A DNA stretch of 64,000 bases from Salvelinus alpinus. Taxonomy: Eukaryota; Chordata; Actinopteri; Salmoniformes; Salmonidae. Below the pieces are notes generated by a model that saw only the letters and a list, made by a program, of their open reading frames with translations, ran no database searches and was not told where the DNA came from. A program made the position numbers and the translations under genes. Location of the stretch: the NCBI RefSeq assembly GCF_045679555.1, contig NC_092110.1:4777890-4841889 (forward strand), given 5' to 3'. Of this stretch, positions 25,784-36,326 are shown in pieces (positions within the stretch are counted from its first letter, which is position 1; each line of letters begins with the position of its first letter).

Positions 25784-27727
25784 GAGTGATGGAGGCCACT
25801 GTGTTCTTGGGGACCTTCAATGGTTCAGACATTTTTTGGTACCCTTCCCCAGATCTGTACATCGACACAATCCTGTATCGGAACTCTAAGGACAATTCCT
25901 TCGACCTCATGGCTTGGTTTTTGCTCTGACATGCACTGTCAACGGTGGTATCTTATACAGAGACAGGAGAGATTAAATCGCGCCGGAAGAAATAGCAGCA
26001 GTTTTACAGGCGCCTAACCAATTGTGCTATTATGTGGGGGTTTTTCACGTTATTTGTAACTTATTTTGTACATAATGTTTCTGCAACCGTATCTTTCGGC
26101 AAAAAAGAGCTTCTGGATATCAGGACAGCGATCACTCACCTCAGATTACACAAAGATTTTTTCTTCAACAAGCAGGACGCACAGGATGTAATTCGAACAC
26201 CCGACAAGGCCAACATCCCCGTCATTGGCAAGAGAAAGAGACGCAGGTACAGAGGACACAGAGCAGGGTGCCTCGTAAGGATCCGCAGATGGCGAGTGGG
26301 AAAGCTGCCATTACTGTCAGTATTACTTGCCAACGTACAATCAAAGGACAATAAATTACACGAGGTACGATCACGAATATCCTACCAACAGGACATCAGA
26401 AATTGTAACATCTTATGTTTCACGGAATCTTGGCTGAAAGGTGACATGGATATTCAGCTAGCGGGAAATACGCTGCACCGGCTAGATAGAACAGCACACT
26501 CCGGTAAGACGAGGGGGGGGGGGGGGGGGTCTGTGCATATTTGTAAACAGCTGGTGCACGAAGGAAGTCTCTAGATTTTGCTCGCCTGAAGTAGAGTATC
26601 TTATGATAAGCTGTAGACCACACTATTTGCCAAGACTGCTTTCATTAATACTTTTCGTGGCTGTTTATTTACCACCACAGACGGATGCTGGCACTAAGAC
26701 CGCACTCAGTCAGCTGTATAAGGAAATAAGCAAACAGGAAACCGCTCACCCAGAGGCGGCGCTCCTTGTGGCCGGGGACTTTAATGCAGGGAAACTTAAA
26801 TCAGTTTTACCTAATTTCTATCAACATGTTCTATCAACATGAGCAACCACAGTGAAAAAAATGCTAGATCCCCTGTACTCAACACAGAGACGCATACAAA
26901 GCTCTCCCTCGCCCTCCATTTGGTAAATCTGACCACAACGCTATCCTCCTCATTCCTGCTTACAAGCAAAAATTAAAGCAGGAAGCACCAGTGACTCGGT
27001 CTATAAAAAAGTGGTCAGATGAAGCAGATGCTAAACTACAGGACTATGCTGGAATGGTCCAAACACACCAAGACAGTCGTGTCTTGGTGTGGCATGTCAA
27101 AGCCTATTCCCCCTCAGGAAACTAAAAAGATTTGGCATGGGTCCTCAGATCCTCAAAAGGTTCTACAACTGCAACATCGAGAGCATCCTAACTGGTTGCA
27201 TCACCGCCTGGTACGGCAACTGCTCGGCCTTTGACCGCAAGGCACTACAGAGGGTAGTGCGTACGACCCAGTACATCACTGGGGCAAGCTTCCTGCCATC
27301 CAGGACCTCTATATCATGCGGTGTCAGAGGAAGGCCCTAAAAATTGTCAAAGACCCCAGCCACCCCAGTCATAGACTGTTCTCTCTGCTACCGCATGGCA
27401 AGCGGTACCGGAGCTCCAAGTCTAGGACCAAAAGGCTTCTCAACAGCTTGTACCCCCAAACCATAAGACTCCTGAACAAGTAATCAAATGGCTACCCGGA
27501 CTATTTGCATTGTCCCGCCCCCCCAACCCCTCTTTTACGCTGCTGCTACTCTCTGTTTATCAACTATGCATAGTTACTTTAACTATACATTCATGTACAT
27601 TCTACCTCAATTAGCCTGACTAACCGGTGCCCCCGCACATTGGCTACCCGGACAATCTGCATTGTGTCCCGCCACCCACCACCTGCCAACCCCTCTTTTA
27701 CGCTACTGCTACTCTCTGTTTATCATA

Positions 27728-29075
27728 CAGTCGTGGCCAAAAGTTTTGAGAATGACGCAAATATTAATTTCCAAAGTCTGCTTCTTCAGTGTCTTTAGAT
27801 ATTTTTGTCAGAAGTTACTATGGAATACTGAAGTATAATTACAAGCATTTTATACGTGTCAAAGGCTTTTATTGACAATTACACGAAGTTGATGCAAAGA
27901 GTCAATATTTGCAGTGTTGACCCTTTTTTTCAAGACCTCTGCAATCCACCCTGGCATGCTGTCAATTAACTTCTGGGCCACATCCTGACTGATGGCAGCC
28001 CATTCTTGCATAATCAATGCTTGGAGTTTGTCAGAATTTGTGGGTTTTTGTTTGTCCATCCACCTCTTGAGGATTGACCACAAGTTCTCAATGGGATTAA
28101 AGTCTGGGGAGTTTCCTGGCCATGGACCCAAAATATTGATGTTTTGTTACCGAGCCACTTAGTTATCACTTTTGCCTTATGGCTAGGTGCTCCATCCTGC
28201 TGGAAAAGGCATTGTTCGTCACCAAACTGTTCCTGGATGGTTGGGAGAAGTTGCTCTCGGAGGATGTGTTGGTACCATTCTTTATTCATGGCTGTGTTCT
28301 TAGGCAAAATTGTGAGTGAGCCCACTCCCTTGGCTGAGAAGCAACCCCACACATGAATGGTCTCAGGATGCTTTACTGTTGGCATGACACAGGACTGATG
28401 GTAGCGCTCACCTTGTCTTCTCCGGACAAGCTTTTTTCCGGATGCCCCAAACAATCGGAAAGGGGATTGAGAGAAAATGACTTTACCCCAGTCCTCAGCA
28501 GTCCAATCCCTGTACCTTTTGCAGAATATCAGTCTGTCCCTGATGTTTTTCCTGGAGAGAAGTGGCTTCTTTGCTGCCCTTCTTGACACCAGGCCATCCT
28601 CCAAAAGTCTTCGCCTCACTGTGCATGCAGATGCACTCACACCTGCCTGCTGCCATTCCTGAGCAAGCTCTGTACTGGTGGTGCCCCGATCCCGCAGCTG
28701 AATCAACTTTAGGAGACGGTCCTGGCGCTTGCTGGACTTTCTTAGGCACCCTGAAGCCTTCTTCACAACAATTGAACCGCTCTCCTTGAAGTTCTTGATG
28801 ATCCGATAAATGGTTGATTTAGGTGCAATCTTACTGGCAGCAATATCCTTGCCTGTGAAGCCCTTTTTGTGCAAAGCAATGATGATGGCACGTGTTTCCT
28901 TGCAGGTAACCATGGTTGAAAGAGGAAGAACAATGATTCCAAGCACCACCCTCCTTTTGAAGCTTCCAGTCTGTTATCCGAACTCAATCAGCATGACAGA
29001 GTGATCTCCAGGCTTGTCCTCGTCAACACTCAAAATTAATATTTGTGTCATTCTCAAAACTTTTGGCCACGACTG
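27728..29075 (-). mobile_element. Tc1-like transposon, family E, nearly complete
   Basis: Perfectly matching terminal repeats: CAGTCGTGGCCAAAAGTTTT at the left and its complement at 29056-29075. TA dinucleotides flank both ends (27726-27727 and 29076-29077). The insertion lies within the L2-like LINE's 3' UTR. Its length (1.35 kb) and very low decay make it the best preserved transposon in the window and probably among the youngest. Confidence 0.95.
27859..28949 (-). pseudogene. Family E transposase, one frameshift and a first-Asp lesion
   Basis: One frame (28014-28949) covers the N-terminal DNA-binding region (likely start MVTCKETRAI at about 28913; HTH-like KGFTGKDIAASKIAPKSTIY) and most of the DDE domain. 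KVIFSQSPFRLFG replaces the usual FSDES-type motif, so the first catalytic Asp is lost with apparent loss of one residue. The second Asp is intact in LFQQDGAPSHK. Near 28131 the frame shifts; the other frame (27859-28131) continues with SPDFNPIENLW, supplying the catalytic Glu, to the C-terminus. Only these two lesions are obvious, so the protein is recently dead. Joined length is about 340 residues, typical of Tc1 transposases. Confidence 0.9.
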
Positions 29076-29311
29076 TATATGCATAGTCACTTTAACCATA
29101 CTTACATGTACATACTACCTCAATTAGCCCGACTACTGTTATTTTCCACTGTTGTTTTTATTTCTTATCTTATCTATTTTTTACTTAAAAATTGCACTGT
29201 TGGTTAGAACCTGTAAGTAAGCATTTCACTGTTGTATTCGGTGCACGTGAAAAATACATTTTTATTTGATTGATGTGCCTTTCCAAATCATAGCAAAAGG
29301 TCCTGAATACT

Positions 29312-29772
29312 TAAATTGCTCCCAAGGAAATTGCTCCCAAGGATGAACCAGACTTGTGGACGTCTACAATTTTTTTCTGAGGTCTTGGCTGATTTCTTTT
29401 GATTTCCCATGATGTCAAGCAAAGATGCACTGAGTTTGAAAGTAGGCCTTGAAATACATCCACAGGTACACCTCCAATTGACTCAAATGATGTCAATTAG
29501 CCTATCAGAAGCTTCTAAAGCCATGACATAATTTTCTGGAATTTTCCAAGTTGTTTAAAGGCACAGTCAACTTAGTGTATGTAAACTTCTGACCCACTGG
29601 AATTGTGATACAGTGAATTATAAGTGAAATAATCTGTCTGTAAACAATTGCACAAAGTAGATGTCCTAACTGACTTGCCAAAACTATAGTTTGTTATTAA
29701 CAAGAAATGTGTGAAGTGGTTGAAAAACGAGTTAATGACTCCAACCTAACTGTATTTAAACTTCCAACAACT
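29312..29772 (-). mobile_element. Sleeping Beauty-type salmonid Tc1 5' end (family F fragment)
   Basis: On the minus strand it carries an outer terminal repeat near 29740-29772 and a second direct-repeat block (GGGTCAGAAGTTTACATACA at about 29579-29598). This is the IR/DR arrangement of the salmonid elements from which Sleeping Beauty was derived. The first transposase residues follow (about KIVDVHKSGSSLGAIS), then the sequence stops. A 15-bp direct duplication (AAATTGCTCCCAAGG) marks the left border. The rest of the transposase and the other end are absent. Confidence 0.85.
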
Positions 29773-30219
29773 GTATATATATATATATTATATTTTGGCG
29801 GGGTGGTTTGATTGAATTCTAGAGACGTTGACGGGAGAGGGACTTGCAAGCACACATTTTCATAAACCAACAAGCAGCCGCATACAGTATGTGGAAAGGA
29901 ATCTGGAATGCGGAACCCAATGCGGAAAGTAATGTTTTCAGAAGACATATAAAAAAGGAGACCATCCGGTACAGAACATTTGAATAGTTCAGAGTTCATC
30001 ACAACAATTATATAACTTCTTGAATTATGTCTACAGTAAAAACAACTATTCAGATAGTGGGAATATGGCTTTCCATAATGTCTAAAACTGAGATTCTACA
30101 GTAGGCATGTTGGAAAATGAAATTAAACAAGCGCAGCCGATTATTCATTTGAACCATACAACCGATTGTAGACCATATTTGATATACTAAAAGTGTTACT
30201 AACCTAAAGTTAGTCTTAC
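29773..30219. other. Start of slc25a21 intron 1; no repeat recognised
   Basis: Short TA repeat at about 29773-29791, then unique-looking AT-rich sequence up to the splice donor at 30219. No coding frame other than read-through of exon 1. Confidence 0.55.
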
Positions 30220-30289
30220 CTGCTGATCCACCGGCAATGATCTGGTGAGATGCCTCCCGTAATAAACCTTGCTTTTTGGGGGATGTCAT
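30220..30289 (-). CDS. slc25a21: slc25a21 first coding exon (mitochondrial oxodicarboxylate carrier)
   Basis: The exon encodes M-TSPKKQGLLREASHQIIAG-GSA plus the first base of a Gly codon, followed by a consensus donor (G|GTAAGACT). The REASxQIxAGGSAG block matches the N-terminus of the mitochondrial 2-oxodicarboxylate carrier, which exchanges 2-oxoadipate and 2-oxoglutarate across the inner membrane in lysine and tryptophan breakdown. AGGSAG opens the first transmembrane helix of the SLC25 fold. ATG at 30289 is the only in-frame start. No second exon (expected to carry the PxDxxK/R motif) is found in 1-30219, so intron 1 exceeds 30 kb; the gene is also very large in mammals. The identification rests on 23 residues. 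Confidence 0.82.
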
Positions 30290-30760
30290 CTTGTTTCGCT
30301 AGTCTGCCTGTAAAAGCACACATCACATCAACATGAGTTCACTTAAATACCTTCCAGATAAACGCAATACAAAATCTACAGTTAGTTAATTTCAACGTGG
30401 TGAAATAACATTTGTGTAACTATGACCTAGTGTATTTTTTGGGGTGACCAAAGTCTCGAGTATATCCCAAACACGGGCAACTGGAATTTCAGAGGCTATT
30501 TAAACTTCGGGTTTACCTGTTAGTGAATGAGAAATGACAGCTAGGGCATATTCATTACATCGATTCTGTTGAAAAACGTGTTTTAAACGGAAGTACACGG
30601 AACGAAACGGGAAGGGACCTACCTGAATTTATCCAATAGAAACTCTTTGGACATATTCCGCTGCTTGTCAATTTCGCTTCGAGCGTAACGTTGACCAGCG
30701 CAATAGCAAAATTATGAATTTCCGAGTTGTGTAGCCCATAGAGATAGATAGAGAACTCAT
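30290..30760 (-). promoter_or_regulatory. slc25a21: slc25a21 5' UTR and probable promoter region
   Basis: On the minus strand a good 3' splice site (TTTTACAG) lies about 20 bases before the ATG, at about 30309-30316. A good donor (TTCAG|GTAGGT) lies at about 30620-30630, suggesting a 5' UTR intron of about 310 bp. Transcription would then begin to the right of 30630. CCAAT occurs at 30633-30637 in plus orientation. No TATA box is evident. The exact start site cannot be read from sequence. Confidence 0.4.
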
Positions 30761-31245
30761 TTGTAACTGTGCCAGAATGGGAATCGGGAGGGATCAGCCA
30801 ATGAAGTTGGAAGTCCCACCCAGTTGGCTACGTTAAAATGGAAGCCCTAAATGGCGCTAAAGCGGTATTTTGTCCACAAGAGGCCTCTATCATTCTCTAT
30901 GGTGTAGCCCTACTATACACTCTCAGTTTTATATTTAACCTTGACGATGGTAAGGTTTCTACGGTAGTGGTGCATGATGCAACAACATAGCCTACAAGAA
31001 AAACTCAAAACATATGAACTCAAGTTTAAGTTATAGGCTATGCAAAAAATAATGCCATGATATTTGTTATAGAGCCCACAGTGGAGGTCATAATAGCCAG
31101 AAAACCTAGCGGTCAAACAGAGAAATGGTTCCAATCGTTTTTCCACAATATTTTTTTCCCATATGGAATTTTAGAAACAGTAAAAAATAACGGCTGTGTT
31201 TCGTGTAGGCTTACCCTGGCTTCACCATCTGACAGTCCGACACAC
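30761..31245. other. Intergenic, no feature recognised
   Basis: Upstream flank of slc25a21. Short random frames only; no repeat signature that I can name. Confidence 0.5.
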
Positions 31246-31325
31246 AAATCTGGGTTTGGCGGATGCCAGGAGAACGCTACCTCCCCGAACACATAGTGCC
31301 AACTAAAGTTTGGTGGATGAAGAAT
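31246..31325 (+). mobile_element. Tc1-like family B fragment
   Basis: Plus-strand translation gives WVWRMPGER, then YLP and IVPT, aligning with the family B transposase at 3541-3640 (opposite strand). Only about 80 bp survives; no ends. Confidence 0.72.
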
Positions 31326-31361
31326 AATGCAGGTTAAGTGTGCCTTGAATGCTAAATAAAT

Positions 31362-31545
31362 CACAGACAGTGTCACCAGCAAAGCACCCCCATACCATCA
31401 CACCTCCTCCTCCATGCTTCACGGTGGGAACCACACATGTGGAGATCATCCATTCACCTACTCTGCGTCCCACAAAGACACGGCAGTTGGAACCAAAAAT
31501 AAAAAAAATTGGTCTCATCAGACCAAAGGACAGATGTACATAGGG
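31362..31545 (-). mobile_element. Tc1-like transposase fragment (family C-like)
   Basis: Minus-strand translation contains RRVGEWM, then VVPTVKHGGGGVMVWGCFAG, the conserved central block of Tc1 transposases. A preceding FGSN-like segment is also present. Ends are not present. Confidence 0.75.
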
Positions 31546-31639
31546 CCACAGCCTCTAAGGTGCAGGGTTGAGTAACCAGGTGGTAGCCAGCTAGTGACAG
31601 TGACTACGTTCAGGGCAGGGTACTGGGTGGAGGCTGGCT

Positions 31640-31925
31640 ACATGTAAATGGATATTTACATGTAACAGTCTGATGGCCTTGAGATTGAAAATCAGATGCA
31701 CCTGTACTGACCTCGCCTTCTGGATGAAGGTGAACAGAGGTGAACAGGCCGTGGCTCAGGTAGCTGAGGTCCTTCATTATGTTCTTGGCCTTCATGTGAC
31801 ACCGGGTGCTGTAGATGTCCTGGAGGCAGGCAGTGTTCCCCTGGTGATGTGTTGGGCAGACCGCACCAACCTCTAGACAGCCTTGCAGATGGTGCAGTTG
31901 CCATACCAGGCGGTGATTACAGGCC
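31640..31925 (-). mobile_element. L2-like LINE fragment, 3' coding end
   Basis: On the minus strand the sequence matches the CITAWYGNC-type end of ORF2 seen in the L2 copies at 27090 and 62940 (GTAATCACCGCCTGGTATGG and onward), but is diverged and frame-broken. It appears to belong to a different subfamily from those copies. Confidence 0.65.
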
Positions 31926-31979
31926 TTGTAATTCTGGCATGCATCAGAGGAACATGCCCATTATGGCAGAGTACTGTCC

Positions 31980-32069
31980 AGACCCAGGTTCAAATAATAT
32001 TTAAAATATCTCAATTACTTTAACATACATTTGAAGTAAGTATTCCAATATTTTTTACAAGTAGTTTAG

Positions 32070-32109
<40 letters not shown>

Positions 32110-32250
32110 ATATTTTTAAAAATGTAAATGTATTTTAATGTATTTGGAAATACACTTGGAAAGATACTCAAATACACTGACTCAAATACACTCCCATGCA
32201 TTTAACTCACGTATTTGAAATAAGTATTTGAAAATACTCTCAAATAGGGT
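31980..32250. repeat. AT microsatellite within a degraded TATTTGAAATA-type repeat
   Basis: An AT run at about 32075-32106 is surrounded by many copies of AAATACT/AGTATTT words (for example AAGTATTTGAAAATACT). The opening GACCCAGGTTCAAATA resembles the foldback element at 47206-47403. Confidence 0.55.
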
Positions 32251-32284
32251 TAGTATTGGTTAAGTTGCTAACATAGCAAAGTGT

Positions 32285-32455
32285 GATACCTAAGATGTCA
32301 TGGGGTGGCAGGTAGTCTAGTGGTTAGAGCGTTGGGCCCCAAGCTGACAAGGTAAAAATATATCGTTCTGCCCCTGAACAAGGCAGTTAACCCACGGTTC
32401 CTAGGCCGTCATTGTAAATAAGAATTTGTTCTTAAGCTTAGTTAAATAAATAAAA
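32285..32455 (+). mobile_element. tRNA-derived SINE, B box region deleted
   Basis: It begins GGGGTGGCAGGTAGTCTAGT with A box TAGTCTAGTGGTTAGAGCG. The segment expected to hold the B box is missing. The body retains GAGCTGACAAGGT-like and GTTCTGCCCCTGAACAAGGC sequence. The tail (TTGTAAATAAGAATTTGTTC then AGTTAAATAAATAAAA) is the same as that of the SINE at 25558. Confidence 0.85.
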
Positions 32456-32572
32456 CATGTGTACAATACGTCGTTTTTGTAACAGCCTAAACATTACGAA
32501 ACTTCTATTCGATCAAATAAGCCTCACATAATTCAACAGTCTCTCATAGACCTCCATCCGAAAAAGGGCCTA

Positions 32573-32645
32573 TCTCACGCGGACAGATTTTGGGCGGAGT
32601 ACTATCTTCACGCGGACAGATTTTGGGCGGAGTACTATCTTCTCG
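32573..32645. repeat. 33-bp tandem duplication
   Basis: Two near-perfect copies of a unit containing CACGCGGACAGATTTTGGGC, followed by a partial third start (TCGCG). Locally GC-rich. Confidence 0.85.
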
Positions 32646-33307
32646 CGTCACCTTCTCTCTGTAAACGGGTTCAATGGGTATGCCGTCATCATAGTGGGCG
32701 TGGAACACGTCTCAAGCTACATAATAGTAAGTAAAATGATATAGCCTTCTGAGGTAAATAATGCTAAGGCTATAAAAAAAACTAAGAAAGGATATTCAGT
32801 GTCTCATTATAACATATTTTGTAATGGGATGTAATTGTGAATCAAAATGACTGTTTTCTTAATACTCTCACCTTTTTAGAATATTGTCCCAGTATGCCAA
32901 TCGTCTACTGTCAAACTGGGACACCCTGTTACTGTCAAATAATGGAGAATGTTTTTGGGGGGGGGTTGTGAAATACATGTTTCTTAACAGAAATCCATTT
33001 TTTTTTTAAAAATAGGATCAATTTCATTTTCCTCAAATTTGCTATCAGTTAGCTTGCTAGTGAATGCTAGTGTAGCTGGATTTTACGTAGAAAGATATTT
33101 CTTCACCAACATTAAAAAACCCAAGCAAGCTATATTCATAACCATACAGGTATATGACTAAACACGTTATTTTGCTGTATTTGACTAGGGTTACAATAAA
33201 ACAGTCATTGGAATTGTTGAGGGGTGAGGGGGTCTTTCTGGTTGCATTCTACGAAATGTCCACTAGAATTTAGTGTTGAGAATGTTGAGCTGATAAGCCT
33301 AAATGTA
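32646..33307. other. Intergenic, no feature recognised
   Basis: A G-run occurs at about 32957-32966 and an A/T run near 33000. No gene or named repeat. Confidence 0.5.
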
Positions 33308-34007
33308 TAATGAACAAAAATATAAACGCAACATGCAACAATTTACAATGATTTTACTGAGTTACAATTCATATAAGGAAATCAGTCAATTGAAATATAT
33401 TCGTTTGGCACTAATCTATGGATTTCACAACACTGGGCAGGGCCTGGGACAGCATAAGCCCACCCACTGGGGAGCCAGGCCCAGCCAGTCAGAATTAGTT
33501 TTTCCCCACAAAGGGCTTTATTACAGACAGAAAAACTCCTCAGTTTTCATCAGCTGGCCGGGTGGCTGGTCTCACACAATCTCGCAGGTGAAGAAACCAG
33601 ATGTTGAGGTCCTGGGCTGGCGTGGTTACATGTGGTCTGCATGTGGTGAACATTCTTGCAGTCAGCATGAAATTGCACACTCACTCAAAACTTGAAACAT
33701 GTGTGGCATTGTGTTGTGTGACAAAACTACACATTTTTGAGTGAACTTTTATTGTCCCCAGCACAAGGTGCACATGTGTAATAATCATGCTGTTTAATCA
33801 GCTTCTTGATATGCCACATCTGTCAGGTAGATGGGTTCTCTTGGCTAAGTTGAAATGCTCACTAACAAGGATGTAAACACAATATGTGCACAAAATTTGA
33901 GAGAAATAAGCTTTTTGTGCATATGGAACATTTCTGGGATCTTTTATTTCAGCTGATGAAACATGGGACCAACACTTTACATGTTGCGTTTAGATTTTTC
34001 TTCAGTA
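33308..34007 (-). mobile_element. Tc1-like family D, internally deleted (about 0.7 kb)
   Basis: The left end GAACAAAAATATAAACGCAAC and the right end (complement of the same repeat, ACATGTTGCGTTTAGATTTT) define a complete pair of termini. The left 180 bp is the transposase-3' end and the right 470 bp the transposase-5' end. Most of the coding region between is deleted; a small N-terminal remnant is readable at about 33545-33620. It is a non-autonomous derivative. Confidence 0.88.
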
Positions 34008-34449
34008 TAATTAATTAATTAAATTTATAGGCTATACAATTACTACATAATATAATTATAATCAAGTATGATGATATTAATAATACTAATTAAATAATAA
34101 TACTAACAATAAATGACAATGATTAATGTTCCACAAAAATAGCTATTTTAAAAATATATATATTTCATTTGTACGAATTATTTTATTTTATCATTAAAAT
34201 ATAGAAATGACTCATATACTCTCATCTATTCTTCTTTACAATAAATAATTGTGTCCCATTTTGCCAATCAAGTTGTCCAAATTTCCCAATATTGGCTGAA
34301 AAAAGACAATATTTTGTATAGTGTAGTAGAGTTCTTAAGTTATTTAGAATGGTATCATGTTGGGGGTTAAGACAACGTGCTGAATCTGTAAGGCGTCCAA
34401 GAAAGCACATTTTCAGAAAGTGTCCCACTTTACCAATACTCACCCTACA
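34008..34449. other. Intergenic AT-rich DNA
   Basis: Very AT-rich to about 34215, then unremarkable sequence up to the LINE. The minus-strand frame at 34222-34581 reads into the LINE antisense strand and is not a gene. Confidence 0.5.
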
Positions 34450-36247
34450 ATTTGGTAGACTATCCGCCCCCATTGTCGTAACCCCTATTACTAGTCTATT
34501 CAACCTCTCTTTCGTATCGTCTGAGATTCCTAAAGATTGGAAAGCGGCCGCGGTCATCCCCCTCTTCAAAGGGGGAGACACTCTAGACCCAAACTGTTAC
34601 AGACCTACATCCATCCTGCCCTGCCTTTCTAAAGTATTTGAAAGCCAAGTGAACAAACAGATCACAGACCATCTCGAATCCCACCATACCTTCTCCGCAT
34701 TGCAATCCGGTTTCCGAGCTGGTCACGGGTGCACCTCAGCCACGCTCAAGGTACTGTGCAGCCGTCTTCATCGACCTGCTCAAGGCTTTCAACTCTGTCA
34801 ATCACCGTATTCTTATCGGCAGACTCAACAGCCTTGGTTTCTCTAATGACTGCCTCGCCTGGTTCACCAACTACTTCTCAGATAGAGTTCAGTGTGTCAA
34901 ATCGGAGGGCCTGTTGTCCAGACCTCTGGCAGTCTCTATGGGGGTGCCACAGGGTTCAATTCTCGGGCCGACTATTTTCTCTGTATATATCAATGATGTC
35001 ACTCTTGCTGCGGGTGATTCTTTGATCCACTTCTACTCAGACGACACCATTCTGTATACATCTGGACTTCTTTGGACACTGTGTTAACAAACCTCCAAAC
35101 GAGCTTCAATGCCATACAACACTTCTTCCATGGCCTCCAACTGCTCTTAAACGCTAGTAAAACTAAATGCATGCTCTTCAACCGATCGCTGCCCGCACCC
35201 GCCCGCCCGCCTAGCATCACTACTCTGGACGGTTCTGACAACTATAAATACCTAGGTGTCTGGCTAGACTGTAAACTCTCCTTCCAGACTCATATTAAGC
35301 ATCTCCAATCCAAAATTAAATCTAGAATCGGCTTCCTATTTCACAACAAAGCCTCCTTCACTCATGCTGCCAAACATACCCTCGTACAACTAACTATCCT
35401 GCCGATCCTTGACTTCGGCAATGTCATTTACAAAATAGCCTCCAACACTCTACTCAGCAAATTGGATGCAGTCTATCACAGTGCAATCCGTTTTGTCACC
35501 AAAGCCCCATATACTACCCACCATTGCGACCTGTATGCTCTCGTTGTCTGGTCCTCGCTACATATTCGTCGCCAAACCCACTGGCTCCAGGTCATCTATA
35601 AGTCTTTGCTAGGTAAAGCTATGCCTTATCTCAGCTCACTGGTCACTATAGCAACACCCACCCGTAGCACACGCTCCAGCAGGTATATCTCACTGGTCAT
35701 CCCCAAAGCCAACACCTCCTTTGGCTGCCTTTCCTTCCAGTTCTCTGCTGCCAATGACTGGAACGAATTGCAAAAATCACTGAAGTTGGAGACTTATATC
35801 TCCCTCACTAACTTCAAGCATCGGCTGTCAGAGCAGCTTACCAATCGCTGCAGCTGTACACAGCCCATCTGTAAATAGCCCATCCAACCAACTACCTACA
35901 TCATCCACATATTTGTTTTTTGTTTTTTTTCTGCTCTTTTGCACACCAGTATTTCTACTTGCACATCCTCATCTGCACATCTTTCACTCCAGTGTCAATT
36001 GCTAAATTGTAATTACTTTGCCACTATGGCCTATTTATTGCCTTACCTCCTTACTTCATTTGCACACACTGTATACAGACTTTCTATTGTGTTATTGACT
36101 GTACGTTTGTTTATTCCATGTGTAACTATGTGTTGTTGTTTGTGACACACTGCTTTGCTTTATCTTGGCCAGGTTGCAGTTGTAAATGAAAACTTGTTCT
36201 CAACTGGCCTACCTGGTTAAATAAAGGTGAAATAAAATATAAAAAAA
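34450..36247 (+). mobile_element. Non-LTR retrotransposon, RT and C-terminal region
   Basis: Reverse transcriptase blocks are in order: DWKAAAVIPLFKGGD and NYRP-like (NCYRPTSILPCLSKVFE), FIDLLKAFNSVNH, GVPQGSILGPTIFSVYIND, then FYSDDTILYT. Here the catalytic box reads YSDD where YADD/FADD is usual. The C-terminal half is one frame at 35072-35878 (YKYLGVWLDCKLSF to the end). A frameshift near 34780 and another near 35060 break the polyprotein. It is 5'-truncated. The 3' tail ends CCTACCTGGTTAAATAAAGG and an A-rich run. Clade (jockey/CR1/L2 group) is not resolved. Confidence 0.9.
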
Positions 36248-36326
36248 TATTACATTTGGTTTTTATAACCATTTAAATATTCAAATAAAAGTATTTGTTT
36301 TGGGCTGTGTATTAAATACAAATGTG
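36248..36326. repeat. Residual TATTTG-type repeat beside the LINE
   Basis: ATTCAAATAAAAGTATTTGT words resemble the repeat at 31980-32250. Confidence 0.35.

Larger units (their letters stand above)
25970..29268 (+). mobile_element. L2-like LINE, internally deleted, split by a Tc1-like insertion
   Basis: The 5' part encodes an APE-type endonuclease: LLANVQSKDNKLHEVR, then CFTESWL, and further on VAGDFN. A large internal deletion at about 27050 removes most of the reverse transcriptase. The remaining 3' coding part shows ILTGCITAWYGNCSA and RALQRVVRT-like sequence, the conserved end of the L2-type ORF2. The 3' UTR contains a short tandem duplication (about 27500-27720). It is then broken by the Tc1-like element at 27728-29075 and resumes to end ATTTGATTGATG. 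A G-run at about 26512-26529 disrupts the endonuclease frame. Confidence 0.85.
23961..29311 (-). mobile_element. Tc1-like family A copy 2, shattered by nested insertions
   Basis: The left terminal repeat CAGTGCATTCCGAAAGTACT starts the element. Minus-strand transposase sequence follows to about 24816, then resumes at 25353-25557, 25784-25967 and 29272-29311. Comparison with copy 1 shows the intervening blocks are insertions: an unclassified 0.5-kb block, a tRNA-derived SINE and an L2-like LINE that itself contains a Tc1-like element. The right end is missing; the match stops at GTCCTGAATACTTAAA where a Sleeping Beauty-type fragment begins. About 100 bp is also deleted near 29290. Confidence 0.85.

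Noticed and set aside
26032..26574. 180-codon plus-strand frame as a host gene
   Set aside because: It matches the endonuclease region of an L2-like LINE and is surrounded by other parts of that LINE.
34222..34581. 119-codon minus-strand frame as a host exon
   Set aside because: Its 5' part is antisense to the LINE reverse transcriptase region; no independent signature.
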